This document shows, piece by piece, positions 42,553 through 53,163 of a stretch of 55,492 bases of DNA. The notes under the pieces were generated by a model that ran no database searches, was not told the origin of the DNA, and saw only the letters and a list, made by a program, of their open reading frames with translations. A program made the translations under genes and the position numbers. The DNA comes from Streptomyces sp. CT34 (GTDB taxonomy: Bacteria; Actinomycetota; Actinomycetes; Streptomycetales; Streptomycetaceae): contig NZ_KN708638.1 in NCBI RefSeq assembly GCF_000805335.1, positions 3,862,860 through 3,918,351 on the forward strand, written 5' to 3'. Each line of letters starts with the position of its first letter. Positions within the stretch are counted from its first letter, which is position 1.

Positions 42553-43054
42553 GAGCGGCCTCCTCGGGAGAACCGAACCATCACGGTTCTTTCCTCTAAA
42601 TTCTGCACCTTGACCCACGTTGCCCGAAATGGCAGACGCGGGCCGAGTCGGTTATAGGACGAACGGCTTGTCCTCGGCACTACAACTACACCATCTGTCC
42701 AGCCACGTCGGCCAAACCGATGGAATTGCCCTCTCAGGTGTTCAACCTTGGCGGATGCCGATGGACCGTGCCATAGCGGACAGTCACACCCCCGTGACGA
42801 ACAGTCACAACGTGACCAGCCACCACGAGACCCCTCAAGGAGCGCAATACCGAACTATCCGCCCTTAGTTGGACGGAAGGAGCCCGAGTCAGGCTCCTTG
42901 TCCTATTTTGGCACGAGGGTACGCCTTAGGAGCAAGACCCGAAGTCAGTGCTTTAGGTCACGCTTGAGGCAATAGCCCGGATCGGGACCTACGTCCCGTA
43001 CGTCCTGACCACCGGGATGCCGCACCCGGCAACTCCGCGTCGGGCACCGGGCAT
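42553..43054. promoter_or_regulatory. bldC upstream region
   Basis: About 500 bases of unusually moderate GC content without a gene. A -10-like TATAAC (minus strand, 42651-42656) could start bldC transcription with a ~90-base leader; its -35 is weak. An 8-bp stem (AAGGAGCC / GGCTCCTT, 42877-42899) followed by TCCTATTTT on the plus strand may be an attenuator or terminator. CAGTCACA occurs twice (42780 and 42800). Confidence 0.45.
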
Positions 43055-43891
43055 TCAGCTGGAGAACTGACGTTCGCGCACCGCGCGCCACCGCTGCGAG
43101 AGCTTCTCGTACGCGACGCCGGCCCGCTCGCCGTCCCCCTCGCGCAGCGCCGCCAGCCCCTCCGCCACCTCGGCGGCGGAGCGGTCCTCGGCGAGCTGCC
43201 CTTCGGGCACCGCGTGCACCAGCCCTCCGTAGTCCAGCTCCACGAGCGAACGCGGATGGAATTCTTCGAGCCAGCGCCCCACATCTACCAGGCCGTCGAT
43301 GAGCGGCCCCTCTTCCAGGGCGTCCCGAAGCGTACGCAACCCGCGCGCGACGCGGCGCCGCGCCTGCACCATCGGCGTCCGGTAACGCAGCAGGGGCGCC
43401 TGCTCACCCTCCGTGTACTCGCGCTCGCCGTCCTCGAAGAGGACGAACCAGCGGACCGGGACGTGCCAGGTCGCCGCCCGGATCCACGGCCGGGCGTCCG
43501 GATTGCGCTCCCGCCACCGCTCGTAGTCGGTGGCCGCCTGGCGGCGCACCACCGGGGGCAGCGCCGCGTCCAGCACCGCGGCCGGCAGCAGCTCCTCCAG
43601 GGACTCCAGGGCCTGCCAGCCGCGCAGCCGGGTGCGCCAGGGGCACACATAGGTCACCTCGTTCACCACGGCGACGAACGCGTCGGCGCTCTCGTGGACC
43701 GGCACCGGGACCGGTGGGGTCGGCAGCAGATCGGCCAGCGCCCGGCGCTGCTCGTCGACGGCCGTGGGCATGTCGTCGCGCTTGGCGTAGCGCGCCCAGT
43801 AGGAGCGCTCCGGCTCGGGGAACGCGGCCAGCGGTTCGTAGACCCGCAGATACGCCACATACGGGACCCGTACCGACGACGCCAAGGCCAC
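43055..43891 (-). CDS. Conserved hypothetical protein next to bldC
   Basis: The 278-residue protein is soluble and evenly composed, with no signal peptide or membrane helix. It is rich in Arg, Glu, Trp and Tyr ([26 protein letters not shown]-like [30 protein letters not shown]). No catalytic motif is recognised. GGAG six bases before the GTG at 43891 supports the start. It lies between bldC and vdh, a position conserved in Streptomyces, and is divergent from vdh. The function is unknown. Confidence 0.85.
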   Translation of the reverse strand: MALASSVRVPYVAYLRVYEPLAAFPEPERSYWARYAKRDDMPTAVDEQRRALADLLPTPPVPVPVHESADAFVAVVNEVTYVCPWRTRLRGWQALESLEELLPAAVLDAALPPVVRRQAATDYERWRERNPDARPWIRAATWHVPVRWFVLFEDGEREYTEGEQAPLLRYRTPMVQARRRVARGLRTLRDALEEGPLIDGLVDVGRWLEEFHPRSLVELDYGGLVHAVPEGQLAEDRSAAEVAEGLAALREGDGERAGVAYEKLSQRWRAVRERQFSS

Positions 43892-44098
43892 GCCCGCTCC
43901 TTCAAAGGAAAGTCCACCGCCCGGAGTTGCCTACCCCCGCCCGGTCTGGATACGGCAGATCGTCCCATGCCCGTCCCCCGGGAGAGGGTGATCCCCGGTA
44001 CCTGGCGGATCAACGCGCCCTCCAGGTCTTACGCTCGTTTCAACCGGCCCTCCCCACCCGCAGGAGGGCGTCCTCCGCGACATATGGGAGTCACGACC

Positions 44099-45217
44099 GT
44101 GACTGACGTACGTCCTGCCTTCGCAGGCGCCGAGAGCGGCGTGCTGCAGACCCTGTTCCGCACGGAGCAGGGCGGCCACGAGCAAGTCGTTCTCTGCCAG
44201 GACCGGGCGAGCGGCCTCAAGGCCGTGATCGCCATCCACAGCACCGCGCTGGGCCCCGCCCTCGGCGGCACCCGCTTCCATGCCTACGCCTCCGAGGAGG
44301 AGGCCGTGCTGGACGCTCTGAACCTGTCGCGCGGCATGTCCTACAAGAACGCCCTGGCCGGGCTGGACCACGGCGGCGGCAAGGCGGTGATCATCGGCGA
44401 TCCCGATCTGATCAAGACCGAGGAACTGCTGCTCGCCTACGGCCGGTTCGTGGCCTCCCTCGGGGGCCGCTACGTCACCGCCTGCGACGTCGGCACGTAC
44501 GTGGCCGATATGGACGTGGTCGCCCGCACCAACAAGTGGACCACCGGCCGCTCCCCGGAGAACGGCGGCGCCGGCGACTCCTCCGTGCTGACCGCCTACG
44601 GCGTGTTCCAGGGCATGCGGGCCTCGGCCCAGCACCTGTGGGGCGATCCGACGCTGCGGGACCGCAAGGTCGGCATCGCGGGCGTCGGCAAGGTGGGCCA
44701 CCATCTGGTCGAGCACCTCCTCCAGGACGGCGCCGAGGTCGTGATCACGGACGTCCGCGCCGAGTCGGTGGACCGGATCCTCGCCCGGCACCCCCGGGTG
44801 ACCGCCGTCGCGGACACCGAGGCGCTGATCCGCACCGAGGGCCTGGACGTGTACGCGCCCTGTGCGCTGGGCGGCGCGCTCAGCGACGACTCGGTGCCGG
44901 TGCTGACCGCCAAGGTGGTCTGCGGCGCGGCCAACAACCAGCTGGCGCACCCGGGCGTGGAGAAGGACCTCTCGGACCGCGGGATCCTCTACGCCCCGGA
45001 CTACGTCGTGAACGCCGGCGGCGTCATCCAGGTGGCCGACGAGCTGCACGGCTTCGACTTCGACCGCTGCAAGGCGAAGGCCGCGAAGATCTTCGACACC
45101 ACGCTGTCAATATTCGCTCGTGCGAAGTCCGAGGGCATCCCGCCGGCCGAGGCGGCCGACCGGCTCGCCGAGCAGCGGATGGCCGAGGCGCGGACGGCGG
45201 GGGGCCCGCGCGCCTGA
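44099..45217 (+). CDS. vdh: Valine (branched-chain amino acid) dehydrogenase
   Basis: The 372-residue enzyme has the Glu/Leu/Phe/Val dehydrogenase core: [20 protein letters not shown], catalytic Lys in [19 protein letters not shown] and the Rossmann motif [19 protein letters not shown]. Vdh deaminates valine, leucine and isoleucine to 2-oxo acids with NAD+, supplying nitrogen and acyl-CoA precursors for fatty acids and polyketides. The GTG at 44099 (VTDVRPAF) has GGGAG eight bases upstream. The ATG at 44084 would add five residues and has poorer spacing. A long gap follows. Confidence 0.94.
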   Translation: MTDVRPAFAGAESGVLQTLFRTEQGGHEQVVLCQDRASGLKAVIAIHSTALGPALGGTRFHAYASEEEAVLDALNLSRGMSYKNALAGLDHGGGKAVIIGDPDLIKTEELLLAYGRFVASLGGRYVTACDVGTYVADMDVVARTNKWTTGRSPENGGAGDSSVLTAYGVFQGMRASAQHLWGDPTLRDRKVGIAGVGKVGHHLVEHLLQDGAEVVITDVRAESVDRILARHPRVTAVADTEALIRTEGLDVYAPCALGGALSDDSVPVLTAKVVCGAANNQLAHPGVEKDLSDRGILYAPDYVVNAGGVIQVADELHGFDFDRCKAKAAKIFDTTLSIFARAKSEGIPPAEAADRLAEQRMAEARTAGGPRA

Positions 45218-45552
45218 TGGCCGCACCGCCGTCCAGGGGACGGCCCACGGCGGTCCAGGTGGCCGAAATCACACCTTGCGCGGCCCGTCACGGGCGGCGG
45301 GGGAGACATCCCTCACCACCCGTCGGCGGGTCGCCGTACAGGACAGGTTAAAATCGCAGTTGACCAGCGTGGAAAGGGCGCCTCGCCGGTCGTGCGGAGC
45401 GGTGGGTGATGCGGGCGACGTACCGTATGGCCGCGGAAGCAGGTACCGTTAAAGCCCTACGAGCCGGTCTCTCTGTCGAGAGCCCGCTCTGAATCATGAA
45501 CGCGTGTCAAGACTCTGGGGCCATCGAGCCCCGTCATTGAGGGGGTCGACCC
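45218..45552. other. Intergenic region vdh to DUF3073 gene
   Basis: About 335 bases with no gene. GTTAAAATCG at 45349 and GTACCGTTAAAG at 45445 are the most AT-rich points and the likely promoter area of the next gene. No firm -35/-10 pair was assigned. Confidence 0.4.
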
Positions 45553-45801
45553 ATGGGGCGCGGCCGGGCCAAGGCCAAGCAGACAAAGGTCGCCCGCCAG
45601 CTGAAGTACAGCAGCGGTGGGACGGATCTCTCACGACTGGCCGACGAGCTGGGTGCAACGCAGTCGAACCAGCAGCCTCCGAACGGAGAGCCGTTCGAGG
45701 ATGACGAGGACGACGACCCGTACGCACGGTACGCAGACCGGTACAACACCGATGACGACGAGGACGAGGGCAACTCGACCAACCAGCGTCGTCGCGCTTG
45801 A
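45553..45801 (+). CDS. DUF3073 family protein
   Basis: The 82-residue protein has a basic N-terminus (GRGRAKAKQTKVARQLKYSS) and a strongly acidic C-terminus (EDDEDDDPYARYADRY), as in actinobacterial DUF3073 proteins. The charge layout suggests nucleic-acid or protein binding, but the role is unknown. GAGGGGG lies upstream of the ATG. It is followed by a strong hairpin. Confidence 0.92.
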   Translation: MGRGRAKAKQTKVARQLKYSSGGTDLSRLADELGATQSNQQPPNGEPFEDDEDDDPYARYADRYNTDDDEDEGNSTNQRRRA

Positions 45802-45839
45802 CACTCTGCGCGCTCGCGGCATTCATAACACCATCGCGG

Positions 45840-45869
45840 ACCCGGTCCTGGGCAGTGCCCGGACCGGGT
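45840..45869 (+). terminator. Terminator between DUF3073 gene and purM
   Basis: ACCCGGTCC / GGACCGGGT with an inner GGGC/GCCC pairing, followed by TCTGTG. It can serve both convergent genes. Confidence 0.8.
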
Positions 45870-45920
45870 TCTGTGCTGCCCTGGTGACCGCCGGCGCGGC
45901 GGCCCCAGGGCTCGGCTGAC

Positions 45921-46991
45921 TCAGGCCGCGTAGTCACCGGTGAGGGTCACTGCCTCGGTGTGGCCGCCGCGCTCGACGATCTCACCGCCGACCCAGGCGT
46001 CCACGCCGCGGTCGGCGAGGGTGGTCAGGGCGACGTCCACCGACTCCTGGGGCACGACGGCGACCATGCCGACGCCCATGTTCAGGGTCTTCTCCAGTTC
46101 CGGGCGCGCCACCGCGCCGGCCGAGCCCACCAGGTCGAAGATCGCGCCCGGGGTCCAGGTGGAACGGTCGACGGTGGCGTGCAGCCCGTCCGGGATCACC
46201 CGGGCCAGGTTGTTGGCCAGCCCGCCACCGGTGATGTGCGAGAACGCGTGCACCTCGGTCGTCCGGGTCAGCGCCAGACAGTCCAACGAGTAGATCTTGG
46301 TGGGCTCCAGCAGCTCCTCACCGAGGGTGCGGCCCAGCTCCGCCACCTCCCGCTCCAGGGCCATACCGGCCCGGTCGAAGAGCACGTGGCGTACCAGCGA
46401 GTACCCGTTCGAGTGAAGTCCGGAGGAGGCCATCGCGATCACCGCGTCACCCGTACGGATACGATCCGCGCCCAGCAGCCGGTCGGCCTCGACCACGCCC
46501 GTACCGGCACCGGCGATGTCGAAGTCGTCCGCGCCCAGCAGCCCCGGGTGCTCGGCGGTCTCACCGCCGACCAGCGCGCAGCCGGCCAGCACACAGCCCT
46601 CCGCGATGCCCTTGACGATCGCCGCGACCCGCTCCGGGTAGACCTTGCCGACGCAGATGTAGTCGGTCATGAACAGCGGCTCGGCACCGCAGACCACCAG
46701 GTCGTCGACGACCATGCCGACCAGGTCGTGGCCGACGGTGTCGTAGACGCCCATCCGGCGGGCGATGTCGACCTTCGTCCCGACGCCGTCGGTGGCCGAG
46801 GCCAGCAGCGGACGCTCGTAGCGCTTGAGCACGGAGGCGTCGAAGAGGCCGGCGAAACCGCCCAGCCCGCCGACGACCTCCGGGCGGGTGGCCTTCGACA
46901 CCCACTCCTTCATGAGATCCACGGCACGGTCGCCGGCTTCGATGTCGACGCCCGCGGACGCATAGCTGGCACCGGTGGAATCAGCGGACAT
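45921..46991 (-). CDS. purM: Phosphoribosylformylglycinamidine cyclo-ligase
   Basis: The 356-residue enzyme contains the AIR synthase signatures SYASAGVDIEAGDRAV, SATDGVGTKVDIAR, GGETAEHPGLLG and ITGGGLANNLARV. It closes the imidazole ring: FGAM plus ATP gives AIR, ADP and phosphate, the fifth step of purine synthesis. The gene starts 33 bases after purF and is almost certainly co-transcribed with it. A weak GAAAG precedes the ATG. Confidence 0.97.
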   Translation of the reverse strand: MSADSTGASYASAGVDIEAGDRAVDLMKEWVSKATRPEVVGGLGGFAGLFDASVLKRYERPLLASATDGVGTKVDIARRMGVYDTVGHDLVGMVVDDLVVCGAEPLFMTDYICVGKVYPERVAAIVKGIAEGCVLAGCALVGGETAEHPGLLGADDFDIAGAGTGVVEADRLLGADRIRTGDAVIAMASSGLHSNGYSLVRHVLFDRAGMALEREVAELGRTLGEELLEPTKIYSLDCLALTRTTEVHAFSHITGGGLANNLARVIPDGLHATVDRSTWTPGAIFDLVGSAGAVARPELEKTLNMGVGMVAVVPQESVDVALTTLADRGVDAWVGGEIVERGGHTEAVTLTGDYAA

Positions 46992-47024
46992 GGCTGAGAA
47001 CTTTCGTTTGGGTGGGTACGAGCA

Positions 47025-48584
47025 CTACGGGCGACGCAGCGCGTCGGCGCCGCCGACCCCGGCCGTGAGCGTCCGGAGGCCGTCCACGTCGGAGGTGGAC
47101 GGGGCCGCGGTCTCCGACTCCAGGAGGTGCTTGCCCAGCAGCTCCGGGTCGGGCAGCTCCATCGGGTATTCACCGTCGAAGCAGGCGCGGCACAGCTTCG
47201 GCTTGTCGATCGTGGTCGCCTCGATCATCCCGTCAATGGAGATGTACGCCAGCGAATCGGCGCCCAGCGACTTGCCGATCTCCTCGACGCTCAGCCCGTT
47301 GGCGATCAGCTCCGCGCGGGTGGCGAAGTCGATGCCGAAGAAGCACGGCCACTTGATCGGCGGGGACGAGATCCGGATGTGGACCTCGGTGGCGCCGGCC
47401 TCGCGCAGCATCCGGACCAGCGCGCGCTGGGTGTTGCCGCGGACGATCGAGTCGTCGACGACCACCAGGCGCTTGCCGCGGATGACTTCCTTGAGCGGGT
47501 TGAGCTTGAGCCGGATACCGAGCTGGCGGATGGTCTGCGAGGGCTGGATGAAGGTCCGGCCCACGTAGGAGTTCTTGACCAGGCCGGAGCCGTAGGGGAT
47601 GCCGCTGGCCTCGGCGTAGCCGACGGCGGCGGGGGTCCCGGACTCCGGGGTCGCTATCACCAGGTCCGCATCGGCGGGCGCCTCGGCGGCCAGCTTGCGG
47701 CCCATCTCCACCCGCGAGAGATAGACGTTGCGGCCGGCGATGTCGGTGTCCGGGCGGGCGAGGTAGACGTACTCGAAGACGCAGCCCTTGGGGCGGGCCT
47801 CGGCGAAGCGCGAGCTGCGCAGGCCGTTCTCGTCGATGGCGACCAGCTCACCGGGCTCGATCTCCCGGATGAAGCTGGCGCCGACGATGTCCAGGGCGGC
47901 CGTCTCGGAGGCCACCACCCAGCCGCGCTCCAGGCGGCCGAGGACCAGCGGGCGGATGCCCTGCGGGTCGCGGGCGGCGTAGAGCGTGTGCTCGTCCATG
48001 AAGCAGAGCGAGAAGGCGCCCTTGACCTTCGGCAGGACGCGCGGCGCGGCCTCCTCGACGGTCAGCGGCTTGCCCTCCTCGTCGACCTGGCCGGCGAGCA
48101 GCGCGGTCACCAGGTCGGTGTCGTTGGTGGCCGCGACCTGGGTCGCACGGCCGCCGTCCCGGGGCAGTGCGGCGACCAGTTCGGCCAGCTCGGCGGTGTT
48201 GACCAGGTTGCCGTTGTGGCCGAGCGCGATCGAGCCGTGCGCGGTGGCACGGAACGTCGGCTGGGCGTTCTCCCACACCGAGGCACCGGTGGTGGAGTAG
48301 CGGGCATGGCCCACGGCGATGTGGCCCTGGAGGGAACCGAGCGAGGTCTCGTCGAAGACCTGGGAAACCAGGCCCATGTCCTTGAAAACGAGGATCTGGG
48401 AGCCGTTGCTCACCGCGATGCCCGCGGACTCCTGTCCACGGTGCTGCAGCGCGTACAGCCCGAAATAGGTGAGTTTGGCGACCTCTTCACCCGGAGCCCA
48501 GACACCGAAGACGCCGCATGCGTCCTGGGGGCCCTTCTCGCCGGGGAGCAGGTCGTGGTTGAGTCGTCCGTCACCACGTGGCAC
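47025..48584 (-). CDS. purF: Amidophosphoribosyltransferase
   Basis: The 519-residue enzyme begins with a propeptide of about 22 residues; processing would expose the nucleophile Cys23 (DACGVFGVWAP). The class II glutaminase half is followed by the phosphoribosyltransferase half with PRPP loop LVVVDDSIVRGNTQ, and by Cys residues in WPCFFGID and KLCRACFDGEYP that fit the 4Fe-4S type. It makes 5-phosphoribosylamine from PRPP and glutamine, the first committed step of purine synthesis. The GTG at 48584 is supported by a -10 box seven bases upstream, so the mRNA is probably leaderless. Confidence 0.97.
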   Translation of the reverse strand: MPRGDGRLNHDLLPGEKGPQDACGVFGVWAPGEEVAKLTYFGLYALQHRGQESAGIAVSNGSQILVFKDMGLVSQVFDETSLGSLQGHIAVGHARYSTTGASVWENAQPTFRATAHGSIALGHNGNLVNTAELAELVAALPRDGGRATQVAATNDTDLVTALLAGQVDEEGKPLTVEEAAPRVLPKVKGAFSLCFMDEHTLYAARDPQGIRPLVLGRLERGWVVASETAALDIVGASFIREIEPGELVAIDENGLRSSRFAEARPKGCVFEYVYLARPDTDIAGRNVYLSRVEMGRKLAAEAPADADLVIATPESGTPAAVGYAEASGIPYGSGLVKNSYVGRTFIQPSQTIRQLGIRLKLNPLKEVIRGKRLVVVDDSIVRGNTQRALVRMLREAGATEVHIRISSPPIKWPCFFGIDFATRAELIANGLSVEEIGKSLGADSLAYISIDGMIEATTIDKPKLCRACFDGEYPMELPDPELLGKHLLESETAAPSTSDVDGLRTLTAGVGGADALRRP

Positions 48585-48591
48585 GTCCCAG

Positions 48592-48597
48592 AGTCTA
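48592..48597 (-). promoter_or_regulatory. -10 box TAGACT for leaderless purF-purM mRNA
   Basis: TAGACT on the minus strand, then seven bases, then GTG 48584. A good -35 is not seen. Confidence 0.6.
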
Positions 48598-49026
48598 GGG
48601 CAGGTCGCGCATTCATCCGAACCGGGGATGGACGCGAGGCTGGAGGACCGCATGAACGGCTCGTTGCGCACGCTTGACGCGCACACGTCCTCCCGGCCGC
48701 GCACTCCGTCCCCTCGAACCCCGCGAACCCTTGGCGCGTCTGGCCTCTCACCAGGTGCGCCGCGGCTCCCGGCGTCCCGTACGGCACCGCCGCGCCCACC
48801 CCGGTCGCGTGGCCGGCACCTCCTCCCCTCCCCCCTCAAGGACAGGCGGTGCTCCCCTCGCCCGCACCCGCCCCACCACCCCTGAGCTGTGCTTTCGTGC
48901 GGTTTCCGCCATCCCAGACGGGACGACTTGAAGGCGTATGCACTCTATGCCGGTTTTGCTTTCCGGACGGTCGGTGTGAGATGCGCGACGCCCGCACGCG
49001 ACCGCCGGACCGGGCGCCGGACCGGC
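48598..49026. other. Gap upstream of purF
   Basis: About 430 bases between purF and the next gene on the same strand. No gene, repeat or riboswitch was recognised. Confidence 0.5.
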
Positions 49027-49824
49027 TCAGCTCATGACCGGCAGAATGCCGCTGATATCCGCGCGCTCGCCACTGGCGCCGACCGCCGCCGCGTCCAGCG
49101 CCTCGGCCCACCCCAGACGGCCGGTGGCCAGGCGTATCCACGTCAGCGGGTCGGTCTCGACCACGTTCGGCGGGGTGCCGCGGGTGTGCCGGGGGCCCTC
49201 GACGCACTGCACGACGGCGAACGGCGGCACCCGGACCTCGACCGAGCCGCCGGGCGCCTTCACGGCCAGCGCGTCGGCCAGCAGCCGGGTGGTGATGGCC
49301 AGCGCCTGGCGGTCGTACGGGATCTCCTGGCCGGTGGCCGCCGCCAGGTCGTCGGTGTGCACGACCAGCTCGAGGCAGCGGGTGACCAGGACGTCGTCCA
49401 GCCGCATCGCGGCGGGCCGGACGGGCAGCACCCGGTCGCCCGGCTCCCGCGGGAGCAGCTCGGCGAACTCCTCGGCGGTGCGCGCCAGCAGCTCCACAGG
49501 GTCGTTGGCGGCGGCCAGCTCGCGGGTGAACGCGTCGACCCCCGGGGCGTACTCGGCGGCGGCCGCCGGCCAGTCCAAAAGAGCGGTCTCGGCCTGCTCC
49601 GGGACCGGCAGCCGCAGGGCGCGCGCCACGCTGCCGACCCCCATGGACAGATGCGCGACCAGCTCCCGCACCGTCCAGTCGCCCAGCCGGGTCGGCAGCG
49701 CGAACTGCTCCGGCGCCAACTCCGCCACGGCAGCGCGGACATGATCCAGCTGCGCGATGACGGCCGCACGGGTCTTGCGGGGGTCGTACTGGCGTGGGCG
49801 CGGCTTCCGGGCGGTGGGCGACAT
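49027..49824 (-). CDS. Maleylpyruvate isomerase-like / sterol-carrier family protein
   Basis: The 265-residue protein has an N-terminal MDMPI/DinB-like helical domain with the metal-ligand pattern ELVAHLSMG and CLELVVHTDDLA, and a C-terminal SCP2-like domain (SVEVRVPPFAVVQCVEG, DPLTWIRLATGRL). Related actinobacterial proteins use mycothiol. The substrate is unknown. The ATG at 49824 has a -10 box (TAGGCT) seven bases upstream and no Shine-Dalgarno sequence, so the mRNA is probably leaderless. It lies downstream of the frameshifted gene on the same strand, and its -10 box overlaps the end of that gene. Confidence 0.87.
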   Translation of the reverse strand: MSPTARKPRPRQYDPRKTRAAVIAQLDHVRAAVAELAPEQFALPTRLGDWTVRELVAHLSMGVGSVARALRLPVPEQAETALLDWPAAAAEYAPGVDAFTRELAAANDPVELLARTAEEFAELLPREPGDRVLPVRPAAMRLDDVLVTRCLELVVHTDDLAAATGQEIPYDRQALAITTRLLADALAVKAPGGSVEVRVPPFAVVQCVEGPRHTRGTPPNVVETDPLTWIRLATGRLGWAEALDAAAVGASGERADISGILPVMS

Positions 49825-49829
49825 GGTGA

Positions 49830-50188
49830 TCAGCCTAGGCGGCACCACTGACAGTCGGGCCGGATTCGGGGCGCGGGGGTGCTCTGCGGCTCCTCGGCCG
49901 TGAAGGTCTCGCCGTCGCGCGGCACGCCGATGCCCCGCCGGACGAAGACGAACGGGACATCGTCGGCGGTGTCCGGGTCGGCACCGTTCATCAGCTGGAC
50001 GGGGAGGTGCGGCCCCGGTAGCCGTACCAGCCGGCCAGCGGCGCCTGACTGGCCAGCGGTACCTCATACCGAAGGGGCCGACCTCTTACGGCTCTTACGG
50101 AAGACGCCGGAGCGCCCGCGGGGTCGGGCCGGAACGCCGGCGCGGCCCGCCAGGCGTACTGGCGGGCCGCGTCGGCACGGCGGGACAC
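49830..50188 (-). pseudogene. Conserved hypothetical protein with one-base frameshift
   Basis: Two short frames overlap as TGATG: GTG 50188 to TGA at 49991 (SRRADAARQYAWRAAPAFRP ... WYGYRGRTSPSS) and a downstream frame (VQLMNGADPDTADDVPFVFV ... RPDCQWCRLG) ending at 49830. Together they read as one 119-residue protein if one base is added to the C-run TCCCCG near 50006, giving GRTSP-VQLMNGADPD. The span of 359 bases is one short of a multiple of three. It begins 24 bases after purL, so it is likely in the same transcript. The CxxC-like DCQWC end could bind metal. The function is unknown. Confidence 0.7.
49832..49837 (-). promoter_or_regulatory. -10 box TAGGCT for leaderless SCP2-like gene
   Basis: TAGGCT on the minus strand ends seven bases before ATG 49824. 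Confidence 0.6.
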
Positions 50189-50212
50189 GGGCCAGGGCCC
50201 CCGGGAGCGACG

Positions 50213-52462
50213 CTAGGCGATCAGCCCCGGGATGGTGGCTTCGTGTGCCTGCTTCAGTTCGGTGAGGGGGATGCTGAACTGTCCCTGGATGTCGAGGGTT
50301 TCGCCGTCGACGACGCCGATGCGGGTGGCGGGCAGACCGCGTGCGCCGCACATGTCGGTGAAGCGGACCTCCTCACTGCGGGGCACGGCCACGATGGCGC
50401 GGCCGGCGGATTCGGAGAAGAGGAAGACGAACGGGTCCAGTCCGTCGGGAACCACCACACGGGCGCCCTTGCCGCCCCTCAGGCACGATTCGACCAGGGC
50501 CTGGACCAGTCCGCCGTCGGACAGGTCGTGGGCGGCATCGGCCATCCCGTCCCGCGACGCGGAGATCAGCACCTCGCCGAGGAGCTTTTCCCGTTCCAGG
50601 TCCACCCGCGGCGGCATCCCGCCCAGGTGGTCGTGGACCACCTGCGACCAGGCCGAACCGCCCAACTCCTCGCGGGTCTCGCCCAGCAGGTAGATCAGCT
50701 GACCCTCGGTGGCGAACGCCACCGGCGTGCGGCGGGTGACATCGTCGATGACCCCCAGCACCGCCACCACCGGCGTGGGGTGGATGGCGGTGGTGCCGGT
50801 CTGGTTGTAGAGGGAGACGTTTCCGCCGGTCACCGGCGTGCCCAGCGCCTGGCAGGCGTCGGCCAGACCGCGGGTGGCCTCGGCGAACTGCCACATGACG
50901 GCCGGATCCTCCGGCGAGCCGAAGTTCAGGCAGTCGGAGACCGCCAGCGGCCTGGCACCGGTGGCCGCGACGTTGCGATACGCCTCCGCCAGCGCCAACT
51001 GCGCCCCGGTGTAGGGGTCGAGCTTCGTGTAGCGGCCGTTGCCGTCGGTGGCCAGGGCCACGCCGAGGTTGGTGTCCTCATCGATCCGGATCATCCCGGA
51101 GTCCTCGGGCTGGGCCAGCACGGTGTTGCCCTGGACGAACCGGTCGTACTGGTCGGTGACCCACGCCTTGGACGCCTGATTCGGCGAGCCCACCAACGCC
51201 AGCACCTGAGCCCGCAGTTGTTCCGGGGTTGCCGGACGCGGCAGACGGGCCGCATCGTCGGCCTGGAGGGCGTCCTGCCACTGGGGCCGGGCAAAGGGGC
51301 GGTGGTACGTCGGGCCCTCGTGGGCGACCGAGCGCGGCGGGACATCGACGATCTGCTCACCGTGCCAGAAGATCTCCAGCCGTTCGCCGTCGGTGACCTC
51401 ACCGATGACGGTGGCGATCACATCCCACTTCTCACAGATCTCAAGGAACCGCTCGACCTTGTCCGGCTCGACGATCGCGCACATCCTCTCCTGCGACTCA
51501 CTCATCAAGATCTCCTCCGGCGAGAGGGAGGAGTCCCGTAGCGGGACGGTGTCCAGCTCGATGTGCATGCCGCCGGAGCCGGCCGAGGCCAGTTCGCTGG
51601 TCGCGCAGGACAGGCCGGCCCCGCCCAGGTCCTGGATGCCGGCGACCAGGTTCTCGCGGAAGATCTCCAGCGTGCACTCGATCAGCAGCTTCTCCTGGAA
51701 GGGGTCGCCGACCTGGACGGCGGGCCGCTTGGCCGGCCGGGCGTCATCGAAGGTCTCCGAGGCCAGCACCGAGACGCCGCCGATGCCGTCGCCGCCGGTG
51801 CGGGCACCGTAGAGGATGACCTTGTTGCCGGCGCCGGACGCCTTGGCCAGATGGATGTCCTCATGCTTCATCACGCCCACGCACAGCGCGTTGACCAGCG
51901 GGTTGCCCTGGTAGCAGGGGTCGAAGACCACCTCGCCGCCGATGTTGGGCAGGCCCAGGCAGTTGCCGTAGCCGCCGATGCCGGCGACCACACCGGGCAG
52001 GACACGGTGGGTGTCGGGGTGGTCGGCGGCGCCGAACCGCAGCGGGTCCATCACCGCCACCGGGCGCGCGCCCATCGCCAGGATGTCGCGGACGATGCCC
52101 CCCACCCCGGTGGCCGCGCCCTGATAGGGCTCGATGTAGGAGGGGTGGTTGTGCGACTCGACCTTGAAGGTCACCGCATACCCCTGCCCCACATCCACCA
52201 CACCGGCGTTCTCCCCGATACCCACCAGCAGGGCGTCGGTCCGGGGGGCCTTGTCGCCGAACTGCTTGAGGTGGACCTTGCTGCTCTTGTAGGAGCAGTG
52301 CTCGGACCACATCACCGAGTACATCGCCAACTCCGCACCCGTGGGCCGCCGACCCAGGATCTCGCGGATGCGCGCGTACTCGTCCTCCTTCAGACCCAGC
52401 TCGGCCCAGGGCTGACCCACCTCGGGGCTCTCGGTCGCGTGCTTGACGGTATCCAGGCTCAT
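50213..52462 (-). CDS. purL: Phosphoribosylformylglycinamidine synthase subunit PurL
   Basis: The 749-residue protein is the small-type PurL, which needs PurS and PurQ. Visible motifs are [43 protein letters not shown] and [12 protein letters not shown]. The complex converts FGAR, glutamine and ATP to FGAM, step four of purine synthesis. Its ATG overlaps the purQ stop (ATGA), implying translational coupling. Nothing is missing in the core. Confidence 0.98.
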   Translation of the reverse strand: MSLDTVKHATESPEVGQPWAELGLKEDEYARIREILGRRPTGAELAMYSVMWSEHCSYKSSKVHLKQFGDKAPRTDALLVGIGENAGVVDVGQGYAVTFKVESHNHPSYIEPYQGAATGVGGIVRDILAMGARPVAVMDPLRFGAADHPDTHRVLPGVVAGIGGYGNCLGLPNIGGEVVFDPCYQGNPLVNALCVGVMKHEDIHLAKASGAGNKVILYGARTGGDGIGGVSVLASETFDDARPAKRPAVQVGDPFQEKLLIECTLEIFRENLVAGIQDLGGAGLSCATSELASAGSGGMHIELDTVPLRDSSLSPEEILMSESQERMCAIVEPDKVERFLEICEKWDVIATVIGEVTDGERLEIFWHGEQIVDVPPRSVAHEGPTYHRPFARPQWQDALQADDAARLPRPATPEQLRAQVLALVGSPNQASKAWVTDQYDRFVQGNTVLAQPEDSGMIRIDEDTNLGVALATDGNGRYTKLDPYTGAQLALAEAYRNVAATGARPLAVSDCLNFGSPEDPAVMWQFAEATRGLADACQALGTPVTGGNVSLYNQTGTTAIHPTPVVAVLGVIDDVTRRTPVAFATEGQLIYLLGETREELGGSAWSQVVHDHLGGMPPRVDLEREKLLGEVLISASRDGMADAAHDLSDGGLVQALVESCLRGGKGARVVVPDGLDPFVFLFSESAGRAIVAVPRSEEVRFTDMCGARGLPATRIGVVDGETLDIQGQFSIPLTELKQAHEATIPGLIA

Positions 52463-53163
52463 ACGCCCACCAGCTTCTTCAGGATCGAGGTGAAGACCCC
52501 CAGACCGTCTTGGCGGCCGGTACCGATCAGCGGCTCCACCGCGTGCTCGGGATGCGGCATCAAACCCACGACATTGCCCGCCGCATTGGTGATACCGGCG
52601 ATGTCCCGCAACGAACCGTTCGGATTGCCACACCCGTCGGCGGCCGGGCCATCGGTGACGTAACGGAACGCCACCCGACCCTCCGCCTCCAGCATGTCCA
52701 ACGTCCGCTCATCAGCCACATACCGGCCGTCGATGTTCTTGAGCGGAATGCTGATCTCCTGCCCCAGCACGTAGTCGCCGGTCCAGGCAGTCGCCGCGTT
52801 CTCCACCCGCAACCGCTGATCACGGCAGAGGAAATGCAGGTGGTTGTTGCGCAACATCGCACCCGGCAGCAGATGCGTCTCGGTCAGGACCTGGAAGCCG
52901 TTGCAGATGCCCAGCACCGGCATCCCGGCCCGGGCCTGCTCGATCACGGTCTCCATCACCGGCGAGAACCGGGAGATCGCCCCGGCCCGCAGATAGTCCC
53001 CGTAGGAGAAACCACCGGGCAGCACCACGGCGTCCACCTGGTGGAGATCCTTGTCGCGATGCCACAGCGGCACCGCCTCGGCCCCGGCCACCCGAACCGC
53101 GCGCTGGGTGTCGCGGTCATCGAGCGTGCCGGGAAACGTGACGACTCCGACACGAACGGTCAT
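52459..53163 (-). CDS. purQ: Phosphoribosylformylglycinamidine synthase glutaminase subunit PurQ
   Basis: The 234-residue class I glutaminase has the nucleophile Cys in [10 protein letters not shown] and His/Glu in [10 protein letters not shown]. It supplies ammonia to PurL through the PurSQL complex. Its ATG overlaps the purS stop as ATGA, and its stop overlaps the purL start in the same way. Confidence 0.98.
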   Translation of the reverse strand: MTVRVGVVTFPGTLDDRDTQRAVRVAGAEAVPLWHRDKDLHQVDAVVLPGGFSYGDYLRAGAISRFSPVMETVIEQARAGMPVLGICNGFQVLTETHLLPGAMLRNNHLHFLCRDQRLRVENAATAWTGDYVLGQEISIPLKNIDGRYVADERTLDMLEAEGRVAFRYVTDGPAADGCGNPNGSLRDIAGITNAAGNVVGLMPHPEHAVEPLIGTGRQDGLGVFTSILKKLVGV

